DNA of 64,000 nt from Myxococcales bacterium (GTDB taxonomy: Bacteria > Myxococcota_A > Polyangia > Polyangiales > GCA-016699535). How positions within the stretch are numbered: position 1 is the stretch's first letter; each line of letters starts with the position of its first letter. The notes under the pieces were generated by a model. The model was not told the DNA's origin. It ran no database searches and saw only the letters and a program-made list of their open reading frames with translations. Location of the stretch: assembly GCA_016699535.1 (NCBI GenBank), contig CP064980.1, forward strand, positions 682,001 through 746,000. Direction: 5' to 3'. Shown piece by piece: positions 8,777-18,727 of the stretch. Made by a program: the position numbers and the translations under genes.

Positions 8777-10297
8777 CTACGACAACAGCTTGGCTTCTTG
8801 GAGAATCTGCAGATCGAGTTCTGGATACGGGCGATGTAATTCCATCAGTTTAGCTACGCGTTCTTGTGCCTGCTTCTTTACACTCTCATCAAGCGTATAC
8901 TTCGCCAGGCTCTTTTGGCCCTTGCGCTCGCCCTTGGCAACGATGACTGCTTTGGTATTTGAAAGAACGAGTTTTGTAATGCTCGCGATTTCTTTCATGT
9001 CATCGGCGGTCATACCGATCGTACTGACCGCTGCTGTTCCAAGCCTTAAACCACTCGTGTACCATGCGCCGTTTGGATCGTTTGGCAGCGAATTGCGATT
9101 GAGTGTCAACCTGCACTCACGCAGCGCTGTTTCGGCTTGACGGCCCGTTAGACCAAAGCCTTCGCTTACATTGACAAGCACAATGTGATTGTCAGTGCCT
9201 CCTGTAAGCACAGGGATGCCCTCGTCTTTTAGCGATACCGCCAGTGCTTGAGAGTTATCGACGATGCTTTGCGCATACGTTTTAAATTCCGGCTTGAGCG
9301 CTTCTCGAAAAGCGATGGCTTTGGAAGCCATGACATGCGGTAAGGGTCCACCGAGCACGGCAGGGCAGCCTTTATCGACCCATTCAGCAAATTCGTTTTT
9401 GCATAGCACCAAACCACCACGCGGTCCGCGCAATGTTTTATGCGTGGTCGATGTGACAACATGTGCGTGGGGCACAGGATCAAAATCACCGGTAAAGACT
9501 TTACCTGCAACGAGTCCGGCGAAATGAGCCATATCCACCATGAGCACCGCGCCGACGTCATCGGCAATCTGCCTCATCTTCGCGAAGTTGAGTTTACGCG
9601 GATACGCGCTGTAACCAGCCAATAACACGAGAGGCTTGACTTCCTTGGCTTGTTTAGCAAGAGCATCCATGTCAACCAAGCCCGTACTGGAGTCCACCCC
9701 GTAATGTGAGACCTGAAATAATCGGCTCGAAACATTGTGCCGATAGCCATGGGTAAGGTGTCCACCGGCATAGTAGTTGAGTGCAAGCAGTCGCTGGTTG
9801 TTAAACTGCGCGCGAAAATTCTGCCACTCTTTGTCACTAAGTTTATACAAATCACTTTGATTCAAAGTCTCGAGCAGCGGTGCTTGAACGCGCGCGGATA
9901 GAATCGCGAAAAAGGCCACCATGTTAGCATCCGCGCCCGAATGCGGCTGTACGTAGGCATGTTCTGCACCAAAAAGCTCGCAAGCAAGTTGGCAAGCCTC
10001 GCTTTCAACCGTGTCGACATTTTCACAACCTGCATAAAAGCGATGGCCCGCAAAACCTTCGGCGTACTTGTCTGTGAACAGGTTTGCACTTGCAAGCTGT
10101 GTTGCAAGTGAGCAGTAGTTCTCGCTGGCGATGAGCTTGAGATGACTACGTTGATCGGCAAGCTCCTGGGCAATAGCTTTACTAATACTCGGTGAAACGG
10201 TTGCGACTTGATCAAGGGCCGCATAAAATGAAGCCGCTCCGGCATGGGCTTTGGAAGCGTTTTGATCAAGGTACAATTGCAGGGCACTTTTATTCAT
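8777..10297 (-). CDS. glyA: Serine hydroxymethyltransferase, long form
   Basis: This PLP enzyme interconverts serine and glycine and charges tetrahydrofolate with a one-carbon unit. The start MNKSALQ at 10297 gives 506 residues, clearly longer than the usual 415-430. The extra length includes an N-terminal extension and an insert of about 50 residues after QPHSGADANMVAFFAIL. The PLP lysine is in TSTTHKTLRGPRGG; LIASENYCS, HFAGLVAGK and NRNSLPNDPNGAW are also present. The start lies 135 bases from the divergent formyltransferase-like gene, another one-carbon enzyme. Confidence 0.93.
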   Translation of the reverse strand: MNKSALQLYLDQNASKAHAGAASFYAALDQVATVSPSISKAIAQELADQRSHLKLIASENYCSLATQLASANLFTDKYAEGFAGHRFYAGCENVDTVESEACQLACELFGAEHAYVQPHSGADANMVAFFAILSARVQAPLLETLNQSDLYKLSDKEWQNFRAQFNNQRLLALNYYAGGHLTHGYRHNVSSRLFQVSHYGVDSSTGLVDMDALAKQAKEVKPLVLLAGYSAYPRKLNFAKMRQIADDVGAVLMVDMAHFAGLVAGKVFTGDFDPVPHAHVVTSTTHKTLRGPRGGLVLCKNEFAEWVDKGCPAVLGGPLPHVMASKAIAFREALKPEFKTYAQSIVDNSQALAVSLKDEGIPVLTGGTDNHIVLVNVSEGFGLTGRQAETALRECRLTLNRNSLPNDPNGAWYTSGLRLGTAAVSTIGMTADDMKEIASITKLVLSNTKAVIVAKGERKGQKSLAKYTLDESVKKQAQERVAKLMELHRPYPELDLQILQEAKLLS

Positions 10298-10432
10298 AGC
10301 AAAGCAACCTACTCTTGAGATAAGCTCTGTCAAGACTAAGACTGACGCTATTTCGCCGAATACGGCCTAAAGCAGCTGGAATTAGACAAGGTGTGGAAGG
10401 AATCCCTTTGATCTAAGCCCGATGGGAGAGTT

Positions 10433-11203
10433 ATGAGAATTTTACTGCTTGGTCATTATGAGATCGCAAGTAACCTGGGTCTCAGTTTGATTGCCGATGC
10501 TCTCAAAGCGCATGAACTGCGCATTATGCTTTCTGCGCAACCATCGCCCAAAGCGGACACACCTGCCGCTCTTGTTGAGCTCGCGCGCTACGAAAGCCAG
10601 CTATGTGAAGTGCTTGATGCAAAAGCTCGTCGGCAGGGGCCCTATGGCTTTCAAGCACTGGCCAAGCGCACAGGCCATCCGGTTGCGATATTGAAGAATC
10701 CTAACTCTGATCAGGGCCATGCAGCGATAAGTCGCTTCAAGCCGGATTTGATCGTATCTTGCCGCTATCGCCGCATTTTGAGAGATGAGGCTATCGCTCT
10801 TGCACGTTTTGGCGTGATCAATCTTCATTCGGGTTTGCTGCCTCAGTATCGTGGCGTGATGGCGACGTTTTGGGCCATGCTCGCTCAGGAAAAAGAAATC
10901 GGCGCAACCCTTCACTACATTGCTGATTCAAGCATCGATACCGGTGCGGTTATTGCGCAACGGTCTATCGCGCTGCAAGCAAATGCATCTTATTTGCACA
11001 ATGTGCTGCGTCTTTATCCAGCGAGCCAACATCTTGTGGCTCAAGCTGTACAGCAGATAGAAGCTACCGGCAAAGCAACTTCTATGCCGCAGCAAGATGC
11101 TGGTAGTTACTTTTCAGCGCCTCAATCGAGCGATCTTGCTCGGTTCGAACAAAAAGGCCTCATCTTGTTCGATGGTGCCGAACTTGATGCCGTTATCAGC
11201 TAG
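10433..11203 (+). CDS. Formyltransferase-family protein
   Basis: The 256-residue product has the N-terminal fold of folate-dependent formyl transferases (MRILLLGHYEIAS), the signature INLHSGLLPQYRG with the catalytic His, and SSIDTGAVIAQ with the conserved Asp. These match the catalytic domain of methionyl-tRNA and GAR formyltransferases. The C-terminal tRNA-binding domain of Fmt is absent, so the substrate may be a sugar nucleotide or amine. A GGGAGAG ribosome site precedes the ATG. It is divergent from glyA, which makes the one-carbon folate pool such enzymes use. Its 3' end overlaps the convergent PilZ gene by 4 bases. Confidence 0.75.
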   Translation: MRILLLGHYEIASNLGLSLIADALKAHELRIMLSAQPSPKADTPAALVELARYESQLCEVLDAKARRQGPYGFQALAKRTGHPVAILKNPNSDQGHAAISRFKPDLIVSCRYRRILRDEAIALARFGVINLHSGLLPQYRGVMATFWAMLAQEKEIGATLHYIADSSIDTGAVIAQRSIALQANASYLHNVLRLYPASQHLVAQAVQQIEATGKATSMPQQDAGSYFSAPQSSDLARFEQKGLILFDGAELDAVIS

Positions 11204-11562
11204 CGTTTAACTTTGTCGGATTGCGCAGCAATTTGCAAAAGCGGTTCAAGTTCTGGGAAGGGTTCATCAAACTGAATGGCGCTCAAATGTGGCCAAGTAC
11301 CCGTGGTGTCGTAAGGGTTTTCAAGGACTCGAATTGGCGATGCAGATACAGCCGCATCGTTGAAGTGCTCTGGCATCACCCTGAAACGCAAATGTAAGTT
11401 TTCGCCCACCACGAGCTTCTCGGAGCTGCCAATCATCATGCCGGTGGTGCTGATGTCGTAGCAAATACCAGCACATTTGTTGTCCCCAGTTTCACGGTAA
11501 AAATCCAAGTAAAACCAGAGGTTAAAGCGGCCTGAGAGGCGTCGTTCGCGGCGATCGGACAT
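11200..11562 (-). CDS. Single-domain PilZ protein
   Basis: The 120-residue product is essentially one PilZ domain: RRERRLSGRF at the start (arginine-rich, expected to contact cyclic di-GMP) and DISTTGMMIGSSEKL (D-x-S-x-x-G motif). There is no membrane segment or output domain, as in small PilZ adaptors. It overlaps the convergent upstream gene by 4 bases at its 3' end and is divergent from clpB. Whether it binds the nucleotide cannot be told from sequence alone. Confidence 0.8.
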   Translation of the reverse strand: MSDRRERRLSGRFNLWFYLDFYRETGDNKCAGICYDISTTGMMIGSSEKLVVGENLHLRFRVMPEHFNDAAVSASPIRVLENPYDTTGTWPHLSAIQFDEPFPELEPLLQIAAQSDKVKR

Positions 11563-11631
11563 GATTAACTCTTAGATTGTACCGGCTCTGAGATCCCTTG
11601 CAAAGGCCTAAAGCATGGTTAGTTTGAAAGT

Positions 11632-14253
11632 ATGCGAATGGACAGACTAACGAGCAAAACACGGGAAGCATTGCTTGCTGCGCAGCAGCTTGCCGTAGAA
11701 AAAGGGAATCCAGAACTTCAGAGTCAACATTTTCTACTCTCGCTACTTGAGCAAGAGCAGGGGGTTGCGAGCGCTATCCTGCAAAAAGCTGGCTTGGCAC
11801 TAGAGCAACTTCGCTCCACACTCAAAGAGAGCATCGAGAAGTTGCCCAAAGTTCAAGGCGGTGCAGAGCCTGCCCTTTCGCGCGGCTTGCGTGACATTCT
11901 CACAGATACTTGGAAAGAAACCGAAGCGCTCAAAGATGAGTACTCTTCGGCAGAACATGTGCTTTTGGCCATGCAAAAAAGCAAAGGGGCGGTCGCAGAT
12001 CTGTTTAAGTCCCACGGTTTAGATCGTCATCGTCTTTTAGAAGCGATCAAACAAGTGCGCGGATCGACGCAAGTGACGGATCCGGAGCCTGAAGGTAAAT
12101 ATCAAGCGCTTGAAAAGTACACACATGACTTAACTGCGGACGCTCAAAAGGGGAAAATTGATCCTGTCATCGGGCGTGATGAAGAAATCCGGCGCGTGAT
12201 GCAAGTGCTATCGCGACGCACGAAAAACAACCCGGTACTTATCGGGGAGCCTGGGGTTGGAAAAACAGCTATTGTCGAAGGCATTGCCCAGCGCATCATG
12301 CAAGGGGATGTACCAGAGACTCTAAAAGGAAAGCGTTTGTTAGCCCTTGATCTTGGTGCCATGCTAGCTGGGGCTAAATACCGCGGTGAATTTGAAGACC
12401 GACTCAAGGCCGTACTCAAAGAAATCCAAGCTGCCGAAGGCAAGATTGTCGTATTTATTGATGAGCTTCATACGCTTGTCGGAGCCGGAGCTGCCGAGGG
12501 TGCGATGGATGCAAGCAATATGCTCAAACCCGCTTTGGCGCGTGGTGAGCTGCGCTGCATTGGGGCCACAACACTGGATGAATACCGCAAACATATCGAA
12601 AAAGATGCTGCTCTTGCACGTCGCTTTCAGCCGGTATTTGCAGGAGAGCCCAGCGTACAGGACACCATCGGTATTTTGCGCGGTCTCAAAGAGCGTTATG
12701 AAGTACATCACGGAATTCGCATCAACGATTCTGCGCTAGTGGCAGCGGCACTGCTTTCGGATCGCTACATCTCAGACAGATTTTTGCCAGATAAGGCTAT
12801 CGATCTCGTCGATGAAGCGGCATCAAAGCTCAAGATGGAGATTGACTCTGTTCCCCACGAGATTGATGTGGTCGAACGTAAAATCATGCAGCTTGAAATC
12901 GAAAAACAAGCTCTAAAAAAAGAAAAAGATGAAATCAGCAAAAAGCGTTTAGCCGAACTCGATCACGAGCTTGTGACCTTGAATGACAAAAAGAAGCACA
13001 TGCGCGGTCAATGGCTACGAGAAAAAGAACTCATCGACGGCATTCGTAAAAAGAAGGCAGAAGTTGAGACCTTGCGCATCGATCTCGAGCGTGCACAACG
13101 CACCGCTGATTTAGAGACTGCGGCGCGCATTCAATATGGTGAGATTCCTGCTGCTGAAAAAGCTGTCATCGAAGCGCAACTGAAGCTCGATGATGTTCAA
13201 CAAGAAGGTAGCTTTCTTAAAGAAGAAGTGGGCGAGGAAGATATCGCACAGGTTGTTTCAAAATGGACCGGTGTCCCGGTAAACAAAATGCTTGAGGGCG
13301 AACGCGACAAACTCTTGAAAATGGAAGACCGCCTCAAGTTACGTGTCATTGGCCAGGAAGATGCAATTGTAGCCGTTTCCAATGCCGTGCGCCGCTCACG
13401 CGCTGGGCTTAGCGAGGAAAATAGACCGATGGGATCTTTTCTATTTCTTGGACCGACCGGTGTTGGAAAAACAGAACTGGCAAAAGCTTTGGCAGAGTTT
13501 TTGTTCGACGATGAACGTGCTGTGCTGCGTCTTGACATGAGTGAGTACATGGAAAAGCATGCGGTAGCACGTTTGATTGGTGCGCCGCCGGGATATGTTG
13601 GGTACGAAGAGGGCGGGCAGCTTACCGAGCCAATCCGCCGCAGACCCTATAGTGTCGTTCTTTTTGACGAGGTCGAAAAAGGACATCCTGATGTCTGGAA
13701 CGTTCTGCTTCAAGTGCTCGATGATGGCCGCCTTACCGACGGTCAAGGGCGCACGGTAGATTTCAAAAACACACTCATCATCCTAACCTCAAACATTGGC
13801 TCTTCTCACATCATGAGTATCGACAATGACGATGAGATGCGTAAAGCAGTAATGAGCGATTTGCACATGGCTTTTCGTCCCGAGTTTCTAAATCGTATTG
13901 ATGAAACAGTGATCTTCCATCGTTTGGATAGAGAACAACTTCGCTTTATCGTTGATATACAACTTGCCCGGTTTGAAAAGCGCCTTACAACGAAAGATTT
14001 GCATCTGCAGGTTACGACTGCGGCGAAAGATTACTTGGGGGAGATTGGTTACGATCCAAGTTTTGGCGCAAGACCGCTTAAGCGTGTGATTCAAAAGTAT
14101 ATCGAAAACCCCTTAGCCGCTGATTTGCTTGCTGGACGTTACCTGCCAGGAGATACCATCGTGGTCGACCGAGCACCGTCTGGCGAACTTGGATTCAGCA
14201 AACTCCACGCGCAAAGCACCCAGAGTGCCCAACAGAGCGCGCCAAGCAACTAA
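11632..14253 (+). CDS. clpB: ATP-dependent disaggregase ClpB
   Basis: This hexameric AAA+ chaperone dissolves protein aggregates together with DnaK. The 873 residues show the two-repeat Clp N domain (1-145), AAA-1 with Walker A GEPGVGKT near 205, a long middle coiled coil (about 405-530), and AAA-2 with Walker A GPTGVGKT near 606 and pore loop GYVGYEEGG. The ClpX-binding IGF loop is absent, as expected for ClpB. The start may be the ATG at 11632 or the one at 11638. It ends before a hairpin terminator. Confidence 0.96.
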   Translation: MRMDRLTSKTREALLAAQQLAVEKGNPELQSQHFLLSLLEQEQGVASAILQKAGLALEQLRSTLKESIEKLPKVQGGAEPALSRGLRDILTDTWKETEALKDEYSSAEHVLLAMQKSKGAVADLFKSHGLDRHRLLEAIKQVRGSTQVTDPEPEGKYQALEKYTHDLTADAQKGKIDPVIGRDEEIRRVMQVLSRRTKNNPVLIGEPGVGKTAIVEGIAQRIMQGDVPETLKGKRLLALDLGAMLAGAKYRGEFEDRLKAVLKEIQAAEGKIVVFIDELHTLVGAGAAEGAMDASNMLKPALARGELRCIGATTLDEYRKHIEKDAALARRFQPVFAGEPSVQDTIGILRGLKERYEVHHGIRINDSALVAAALLSDRYISDRFLPDKAIDLVDEAASKLKMEIDSVPHEIDVVERKIMQLEIEKQALKKEKDEISKKRLAELDHELVTLNDKKKHMRGQWLREKELIDGIRKKKAEVETLRIDLERAQRTADLETAARIQYGEIPAAEKAVIEAQLKLDDVQQEGSFLKEEVGEEDIAQVVSKWTGVPVNKMLEGERDKLLKMEDRLKLRVIGQEDAIVAVSNAVRRSRAGLSEENRPMGSFLFLGPTGVGKTELAKALAEFLFDDERAVLRLDMSEYMEKHAVARLIGAPPGYVGYEEGGQLTEPIRRRPYSVVLFDEVEKGHPDVWNVLLQVLDDGRLTDGQGRTVDFKNTLIILTSNIGSSHIMSIDNDDEMRKAVMSDLHMAFRPEFLNRIDETVIFHRLDREQLRFIVDIQLARFEKRLTTKDLHLQVTTAAKDYLGEIGYDPSFGARPLKRVIQKYIENPLAADLLAGRYLPGDTIVVDRAPSGELGFSKLHAQSTQSAQQSAPSN

Positions 14254-14287
14254 GAACCATCACAGAAACCCGACCTGACATAAAAAA

Positions 14288-14315
14288 GGCCGCGAAACAT
14301 GATCGTTTCGCGGCC
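14288..14315. terminator. Bidirectional hairpin terminator between clpB and the OmpA gene
   Basis: An 11-bp GC-rich perfect stem (14288-14298 with 14305-14315) lies between convergent genes. On the minus strand it is followed by six T, so it is strongest for the OmpA gene; the plus-strand T run is weak (TTCTT). Confidence 0.8.
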
Positions 14316-14338
14316 TTCTTCGCATCAACGCCTACTGC

Positions 14339-16105
14339 TTATTCTGCAACTGACTCCGCAGGCGCTTCTGTTGGAGCAGGAGCTGCATCTGGTTGAGCCT
14401 CTTCGCTTGGAGCGACGTCTTGAACAATATTGAATTCAACACGACGGTTTTGCGCAAGCTCGTCTTTTGTCTTCGCATCAGCAACGATGGGCTTATCAGG
14501 TCCGAAGCCCTTGGCTTCAAGACGCGATGCATCAACGTCTTTACCCGTGAGATATTTCACCACAGCCTCTGCACGACGTTGTGACAGATCCACGTTAAAC
14601 TCACGCTTACCTACGGAATCCGAGTGGCCTTCAACACGCACCTTTTTGATTTCTGGGTGCCCGTTGAGGACTGACGCAATGTTGTTGAGCAATGCAAAGG
14701 AACGATTCTGAATCTTATCTTTGCCCGTCTGGAAGAAAACCTTATCAAGAATCTCCAAACGATCTCCGTGGATCACTACCTTTTGCTTTGCCTTGCAACC
14801 ATGATTTTCAACAGTGCCTGGTTCATCCGGGCAGTTATCGATGCGGTCAACAACGCTATCTCCATCGCGATCGGCATCTGGACATCCACGGTTTTCAGCA
14901 GGTCCCGCTTCGTTCGGACAATCGTCACTACCATCAAGCAACTGGTCACCGTCGTTGTCAGGATCGGGAGCTCCATCTTCATCTTGGAAGCCGTCTTTAT
15001 CCTCTGGATCGTTCGGTGCAGCGTCGTCGCTATCGCTTACGCCGTCGCCATCGTTATCAAGGTCAGGACAGCCGTCGTCGTCTTGGAAGCCGTCCATGTC
15101 TTCTGGCTCGTTTACGCAAGCATCTTGATCGTCCATCAAGCCATCGCCGTCGCTATCGACCGGTCCGGTCTCCATTGGCGCTTCTGTTTTAGCTTTAGCA
15201 GGCTGAGTCCAACCCACCATACCGACTAAACGAAAATCTGGATCGCCAATACCATCAAAGAAACCGAACCCGCCGGCAGCACCAACAGCGATACCACCTG
15301 CACTGCGGTATTTTAGACCGCCAAGCATTTCCATATGGCTCTCGATTTCGTCGTCAAAATCGCCGATCGATTTGTTACCAAACAATTCAACATGGGCGTC
15401 AAGGTGTTGGTCCTCATCAATAATGGGCACGGTGGCAGCCAGTGCATAAGTCAGCTCGTGATTGATGTGTCGAGCCATAACCACTTGATGCTCTCTAAAG
15501 AACACACCGAGGTTTGCGGTGAGCTTAACGGGCCCAGGACGCAACTCAAAGAGCAACTCAGGATGTGCAGTCAAAGAGTTTTCGCCTCTAAAATTCTGGT
15601 TGTCGTCAAACCAACTGGCGGTTGGCAAACCTACAGTGGCTTGCGCGGCGAGTGCCATAAGGTCTTTGGACTCACCAAAGATGCGATAACGCGCACCGAA
15701 AAAGGCATCGCCTATTCCGGAACCACCCGCTGCCGATCCCAAATAGGAACTGTCGCCGTCCATGCCAAAAATTACGGGAACTCCGGCAAAAAGAATCACA
15801 CGGTCAATCAAACCAAGGGATAGTACAAAGTGTCCCGTGTATTGGTTATCAACGACGTCAAAGGTCTGTTTGCTGACACGTGAAATCGGCCGTTGAACGG
15901 TTAAAGGATCGTTCGCGTAGTCAAAATGAAATTGACCGCCAAAGCGTAAATGACCTTGGTCATCAGGTCGGTTAACAAAAAAGCCATCGTTGGTAGTTTT
16001 TGCTGCTTTATATCGGTTCAAGGTAATGTGTTGTGCCAAGGCAGAACCTAGACCCACAGACAAAAACGCTAGAGTATATATCCATAAAAGAATGTGTTTT
16101 CGCAT
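14339..16105 (-). CDS. OmpA-family outer membrane protein with thrombospondin type 3 repeats
   Basis: From the ATG at 16105 (GGAG 9 bases upstream) the product is 588 residues. It has a signal peptide ending ALAQ, a beta-rich N-terminal half of about 300 residues likely to be a barrel, a run of Asp-rich calcium repeats (DSDGDGLMDDQDAC, DNDGDGVSDSDD, DRDGDSVVDRIDNC), and a C-terminal OmpA domain. The OmpA domain has GHSDSVG and LSQRRAEAVVKYL with the peptidoglycan-binding Asp and Arg, and NRRVEF. The tail is Ala/Pro/Glu-rich. Such proteins tie the outer membrane to the wall. It is a single gene. Confidence 0.9.
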   Translation of the reverse strand: MRKHILLWIYTLAFLSVGLGSALAQHITLNRYKAAKTTNDGFFVNRPDDQGHLRFGGQFHFDYANDPLTVQRPISRVSKQTFDVVDNQYTGHFVLSLGLIDRVILFAGVPVIFGMDGDSSYLGSAAGGSGIGDAFFGARYRIFGESKDLMALAAQATVGLPTASWFDDNQNFRGENSLTAHPELLFELRPGPVKLTANLGVFFREHQVVMARHINHELTYALAATVPIIDEDQHLDAHVELFGNKSIGDFDDEIESHMEMLGGLKYRSAGGIAVGAAGGFGFFDGIGDPDFRLVGMVGWTQPAKAKTEAPMETGPVDSDGDGLMDDQDACVNEPEDMDGFQDDDGCPDLDNDGDGVSDSDDAAPNDPEDKDGFQDEDGAPDPDNDGDQLLDGSDDCPNEAGPAENRGCPDADRDGDSVVDRIDNCPDEPGTVENHGCKAKQKVVIHGDRLEILDKVFFQTGKDKIQNRSFALLNNIASVLNGHPEIKKVRVEGHSDSVGKREFNVDLSQRRAEAVVKYLTGKDVDASRLEAKGFGPDKPIVADAKTKDELAQNRRVEFNIVQDVAPSEEAQPDAAPAPTEAPAESVAE

Positions 16106-16473
16106 ACTTTGTCGCTCCAAATCGCGTTGCCGCGAAAAAACCTCAACTCCCATTCAACCTATGCCTTGGGAGGCTGAAGCCCACTTCAATAGCACTGCTA
16201 TCCAAGTGGTATCTTTTTTCAATCCAGACCTACTGCCCCGGTGCCCTAACGGCGAGGAATCTCTATCATTTTCAACACATAGCTGTAAACGGTATTATTC
16301 GATCGAGGAAGCCGCGCATTGCGAATAACTATATGATAATACTACATAAATATGAAATATATGCTACTTTCCTTGATGGCAATCTCTTTCGAAGTCCGAA
16401 GTGGAGGGTGCAAATGGCTGCCGAATGCTTTGACTTGTTTAGTGGCTCAGACAGGCGCAAGGCTCTATAATTT
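16106..16473. other. Intergenic region without a convincing gene
   Basis: These 368 bases separate the divergent OmpA and lipoprotein genes and should hold both promoters. Open frames here have no recognisable product. A TATAAT at 16466-16471 lies just before the lipoprotein start, but no good -35 was seen at the usual distance. Confidence 0.5.
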
Positions 16474-18657
16474 ATGATCTTGAACGCCATGCGCTACTTC
16501 GCTTTCTTTTTGTGCCTGCACTTGCTGGGTTCATGCTCAGCCTCTGATCCAACATCCGAACTCGTTATTGATCTAAAAACTGACTTGGTTCCCGGTACGG
16601 AGTTTGTCACGGTACGAACCGAGCTGAGCACCACTGACGGCAGCCTTCTAGTGACTGAGCAAGCAGTCAGTAGCGAAGATAATTTACTGAACGGAAAACG
16701 TATTGCGGAATTCCGCGATCTGGCATCGGGTGAGATCAAACTTGTTACGCTACTGATTGACAAAAAGGGCAACTCCGTTATCGAGCGCCCCTCAACGTTG
16801 AGCTTTGTAAGGACGCTCGGTCTCACCGTTGTAATTAGCCGAGACTGTTTGGGCGTGAGCTGTCCGGATGATGGAACGAACTCCGCGCTTACGGCATGTT
16901 TGGGCGGTATCTGTGTTGATCCGAAGTGCAATTCCAACGCGGTTGGATACTGCCCAGTAGCCGAATGCCACTCGAATGACGAGTGTCCAGCTGATTCTTC
17001 TTGCTCATCGGCAGTATGCATCGAAAATACTTGCTTGGTTTATAGCGACGATAGTCTCTGCAATCAAAACCAATGGTGCCACCCCGACAACGCCTGTATT
17101 GATTTCTGCAGCGACGGGCTCTTTGACTATGACGAAACAGACACCGATTGCGGTGGAAGCTGTAGCCCTTGCACAGATGGCGCGGGCTGCGCGAGCAATG
17201 ACGACTGTATTTCAAAAACCTGCAAAGAAAATAAGTGTTTCGAGGCTCGTTGCGATGACAACATGCTCAACGGTGATGAGCTCGATGTCGATTGCGGTGG
17301 TAGCATTTGCGATCCGTGCCTTAATTACAGCTGGTCGAAGAGCTTCCCGCTTCAGTCAGGCTTGGCTAACTCGTACGATGTCTCGATAGATGCAAAGCAA
17401 AATACCTATGTGTCCGGAAGCTATGAGGGAAAAGTTAACTTTGGCGGACTTGATTTGGACGCGCAAGGAACATCCAATAAAGACCTATTTATTGCTAGTT
17501 TTGAAGGACAGGACGGTAGCCATCGCTGGTCAAGAGGTTATTTCACCGATAGCTTTTCTTTGGGAATTGTTTCGGTTTCTATCGGTAGTCAGAATAATCT
17601 AATTGTCATGGGTTACATCTTAGGAGGCTCTCTCGATTTTGGCGGTGGAGCGCTCATTCCCGATCAAGGGTACGGCCTGTTTGTTGCCAGCCTCAAAGCA
17701 ACAGACGGCGGGCATCTCTGGTCTCGCACCATCGACAATGGCGATTTCGTTTCAGGCGTAGCTTTAGCGCACGGACAGAATGGTAGATTTTTTATTGCGG
17801 GAGCTTTCACTACTTCTGTGGATTTTGGAAATGGCCACATCCTCACCGCAGATTCGGATAAAGATGCTTTTTTGGCTGGATTCAATGACGCGGACGGATC
17901 ATGTTTCTTCGCTAAGAAGTTTCAAGACTTTGGAAACCCGTTGACTCCAAAACACCTCGCCGCCGATAACTCTGGAAACGTCTACCTCTCGGGAACTTAC
18001 TACACGAAGACAAACCTGGGAGGAAGTGATCTAATCACAAGTGATGACGATCCCGACCTATTCTTTGCATCATTTCTTCAATCCAATGGGACTCATAACT
18101 GGTCCTTTTCGCGGGGCTCTAACGGCGTGGATGAGGCGGTGGGACTTGCCGTTGATGACGACGGTCATCTCGTTGCTAGCGGCAACTACCGCGGAACGAT
18201 CAATTTTGGAGGTGGTCCCCTAAGCTCCGCAGGCACGACGGATTCCAATATTTATCTCGCAAGTTTTTATACCAACAACGGATCACTTTATTGGGCCAAG
18301 AGTTTTGGCTCACAACTGAGTGACGACAGCTTATCCAGCCTCGCACTTGACGCTAACGGTCGTATCTTTGTCGCTGGGAACTTTAGCTACATCATTAACT
18401 TTGGCTTGGGAGATATGTTCACTGCTGGGATACAAGGAACAACTGATATTTTTCTTGCTAGCTTTCAGTTCAACGGAACGCCTCGCTTTGCAACGCGCTA
18501 CGGCGGAACAAACAATGAAAACGGGCCGAGGATGGCGGTGGGACAAGACGGTTTGTTTTTCCTATGGGGAGTCACAGCTTCAACCTTTGCGATTGAAGGT
18601 GATTTCGTCGGAAGGGAATCCGGCAACGATATATACATCTCGGGTTTTGTTCCCTAA
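16474..18657 (+). CDS. Large lipoprotein: shared N-terminal module, Cys-rich segment, beta-propeller repeats
   Basis: The signal peptide ends in lipobox LLGSC; the better start may be ATG 16489 (MRYFAFF). Residues 25-150 form a module also found in the next gene (DLKTDLVPGTEFVTVRTEL, TVVISRDCLGVSCPDD). A Cys-rich part with six-Cys units follows (DTDCGGSCSPC, LDVDCGGSICDPC). From about residue 285 come repeats of the type VYLSGTYYTKTNLGG and FVASLKATDGGHLWS, as in SBBP-like beta-propellers. It is a surface lipoprotein of unknown ligand. A TATAAT lies 2 bases before the first ATG. It is 70 bases upstream of its paralogue. Confidence 0.82.
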   Translation: MILNAMRYFAFFLCLHLLGSCSASDPTSELVIDLKTDLVPGTEFVTVRTELSTTDGSLLVTEQAVSSEDNLLNGKRIAEFRDLASGEIKLVTLLIDKKGNSVIERPSTLSFVRTLGLTVVISRDCLGVSCPDDGTNSALTACLGGICVDPKCNSNAVGYCPVAECHSNDECPADSSCSSAVCIENTCLVYSDDSLCNQNQWCHPDNACIDFCSDGLFDYDETDTDCGGSCSPCTDGAGCASNDDCISKTCKENKCFEARCDDNMLNGDELDVDCGGSICDPCLNYSWSKSFPLQSGLANSYDVSIDAKQNTYVSGSYEGKVNFGGLDLDAQGTSNKDLFIASFEGQDGSHRWSRGYFTDSFSLGIVSVSIGSQNNLIVMGYILGGSLDFGGGALIPDQGYGLFVASLKATDGGHLWSRTIDNGDFVSGVALAHGQNGRFFIAGAFTTSVDFGNGHILTADSDKDAFLAGFNDADGSCFFAKKFQDFGNPLTPKHLAADNSGNVYLSGTYYTKTNLGGSDLITSDDDPDLFFASFLQSNGTHNWSFSRGSNGVDEAVGLAVDDDGHLVASGNYRGTINFGGGPLSSAGTTDSNIYLASFYTNNGSLYWAKSFGSQLSDDSLSSLALDANGRIFVAGNFSYIINFGLGDMFTAGIQGTTDIFLASFQFNGTPRFATRYGGTNNENGPRMAVGQDGLFFLWGVTASTFAIEGDFVGRESGNDIYISGFVP

Positions 18658-18693
18658 AAAACATAATAATTATAAACATTAGCGTTTCAATAT

Positions 18694-18721
18694 TTGCGTA
18701 TGTTTTAAACCATACTACAAT
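18694..18721 (+). promoter_or_regulatory. Candidate promoter giving a leaderless transcript
   Basis: TTGCGT (18694-18699) and TACAAT (18716-18721) are 16 bases apart. The ATG of the next gene is only 6 bases after the -10, where transcription would begin. No alternative ATG exists before the signal peptide. Confidence 0.35.
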
Positions 18722-18727
18722 ACGGGA

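Noticed and set aside
14692..15229. Long plus-strand open frames opposite the OmpA gene
   Set aside because: They are antisense shadows of the Asp-rich repeat region; the minus strand has clear domain motifs and a ribosome site.
16033..16470. 145-codon plus-strand open frame before the first large lipoprotein
   Set aside because: It overlaps the OmpA signal peptide region antisense and has no recognisable protein features or ribosome site.
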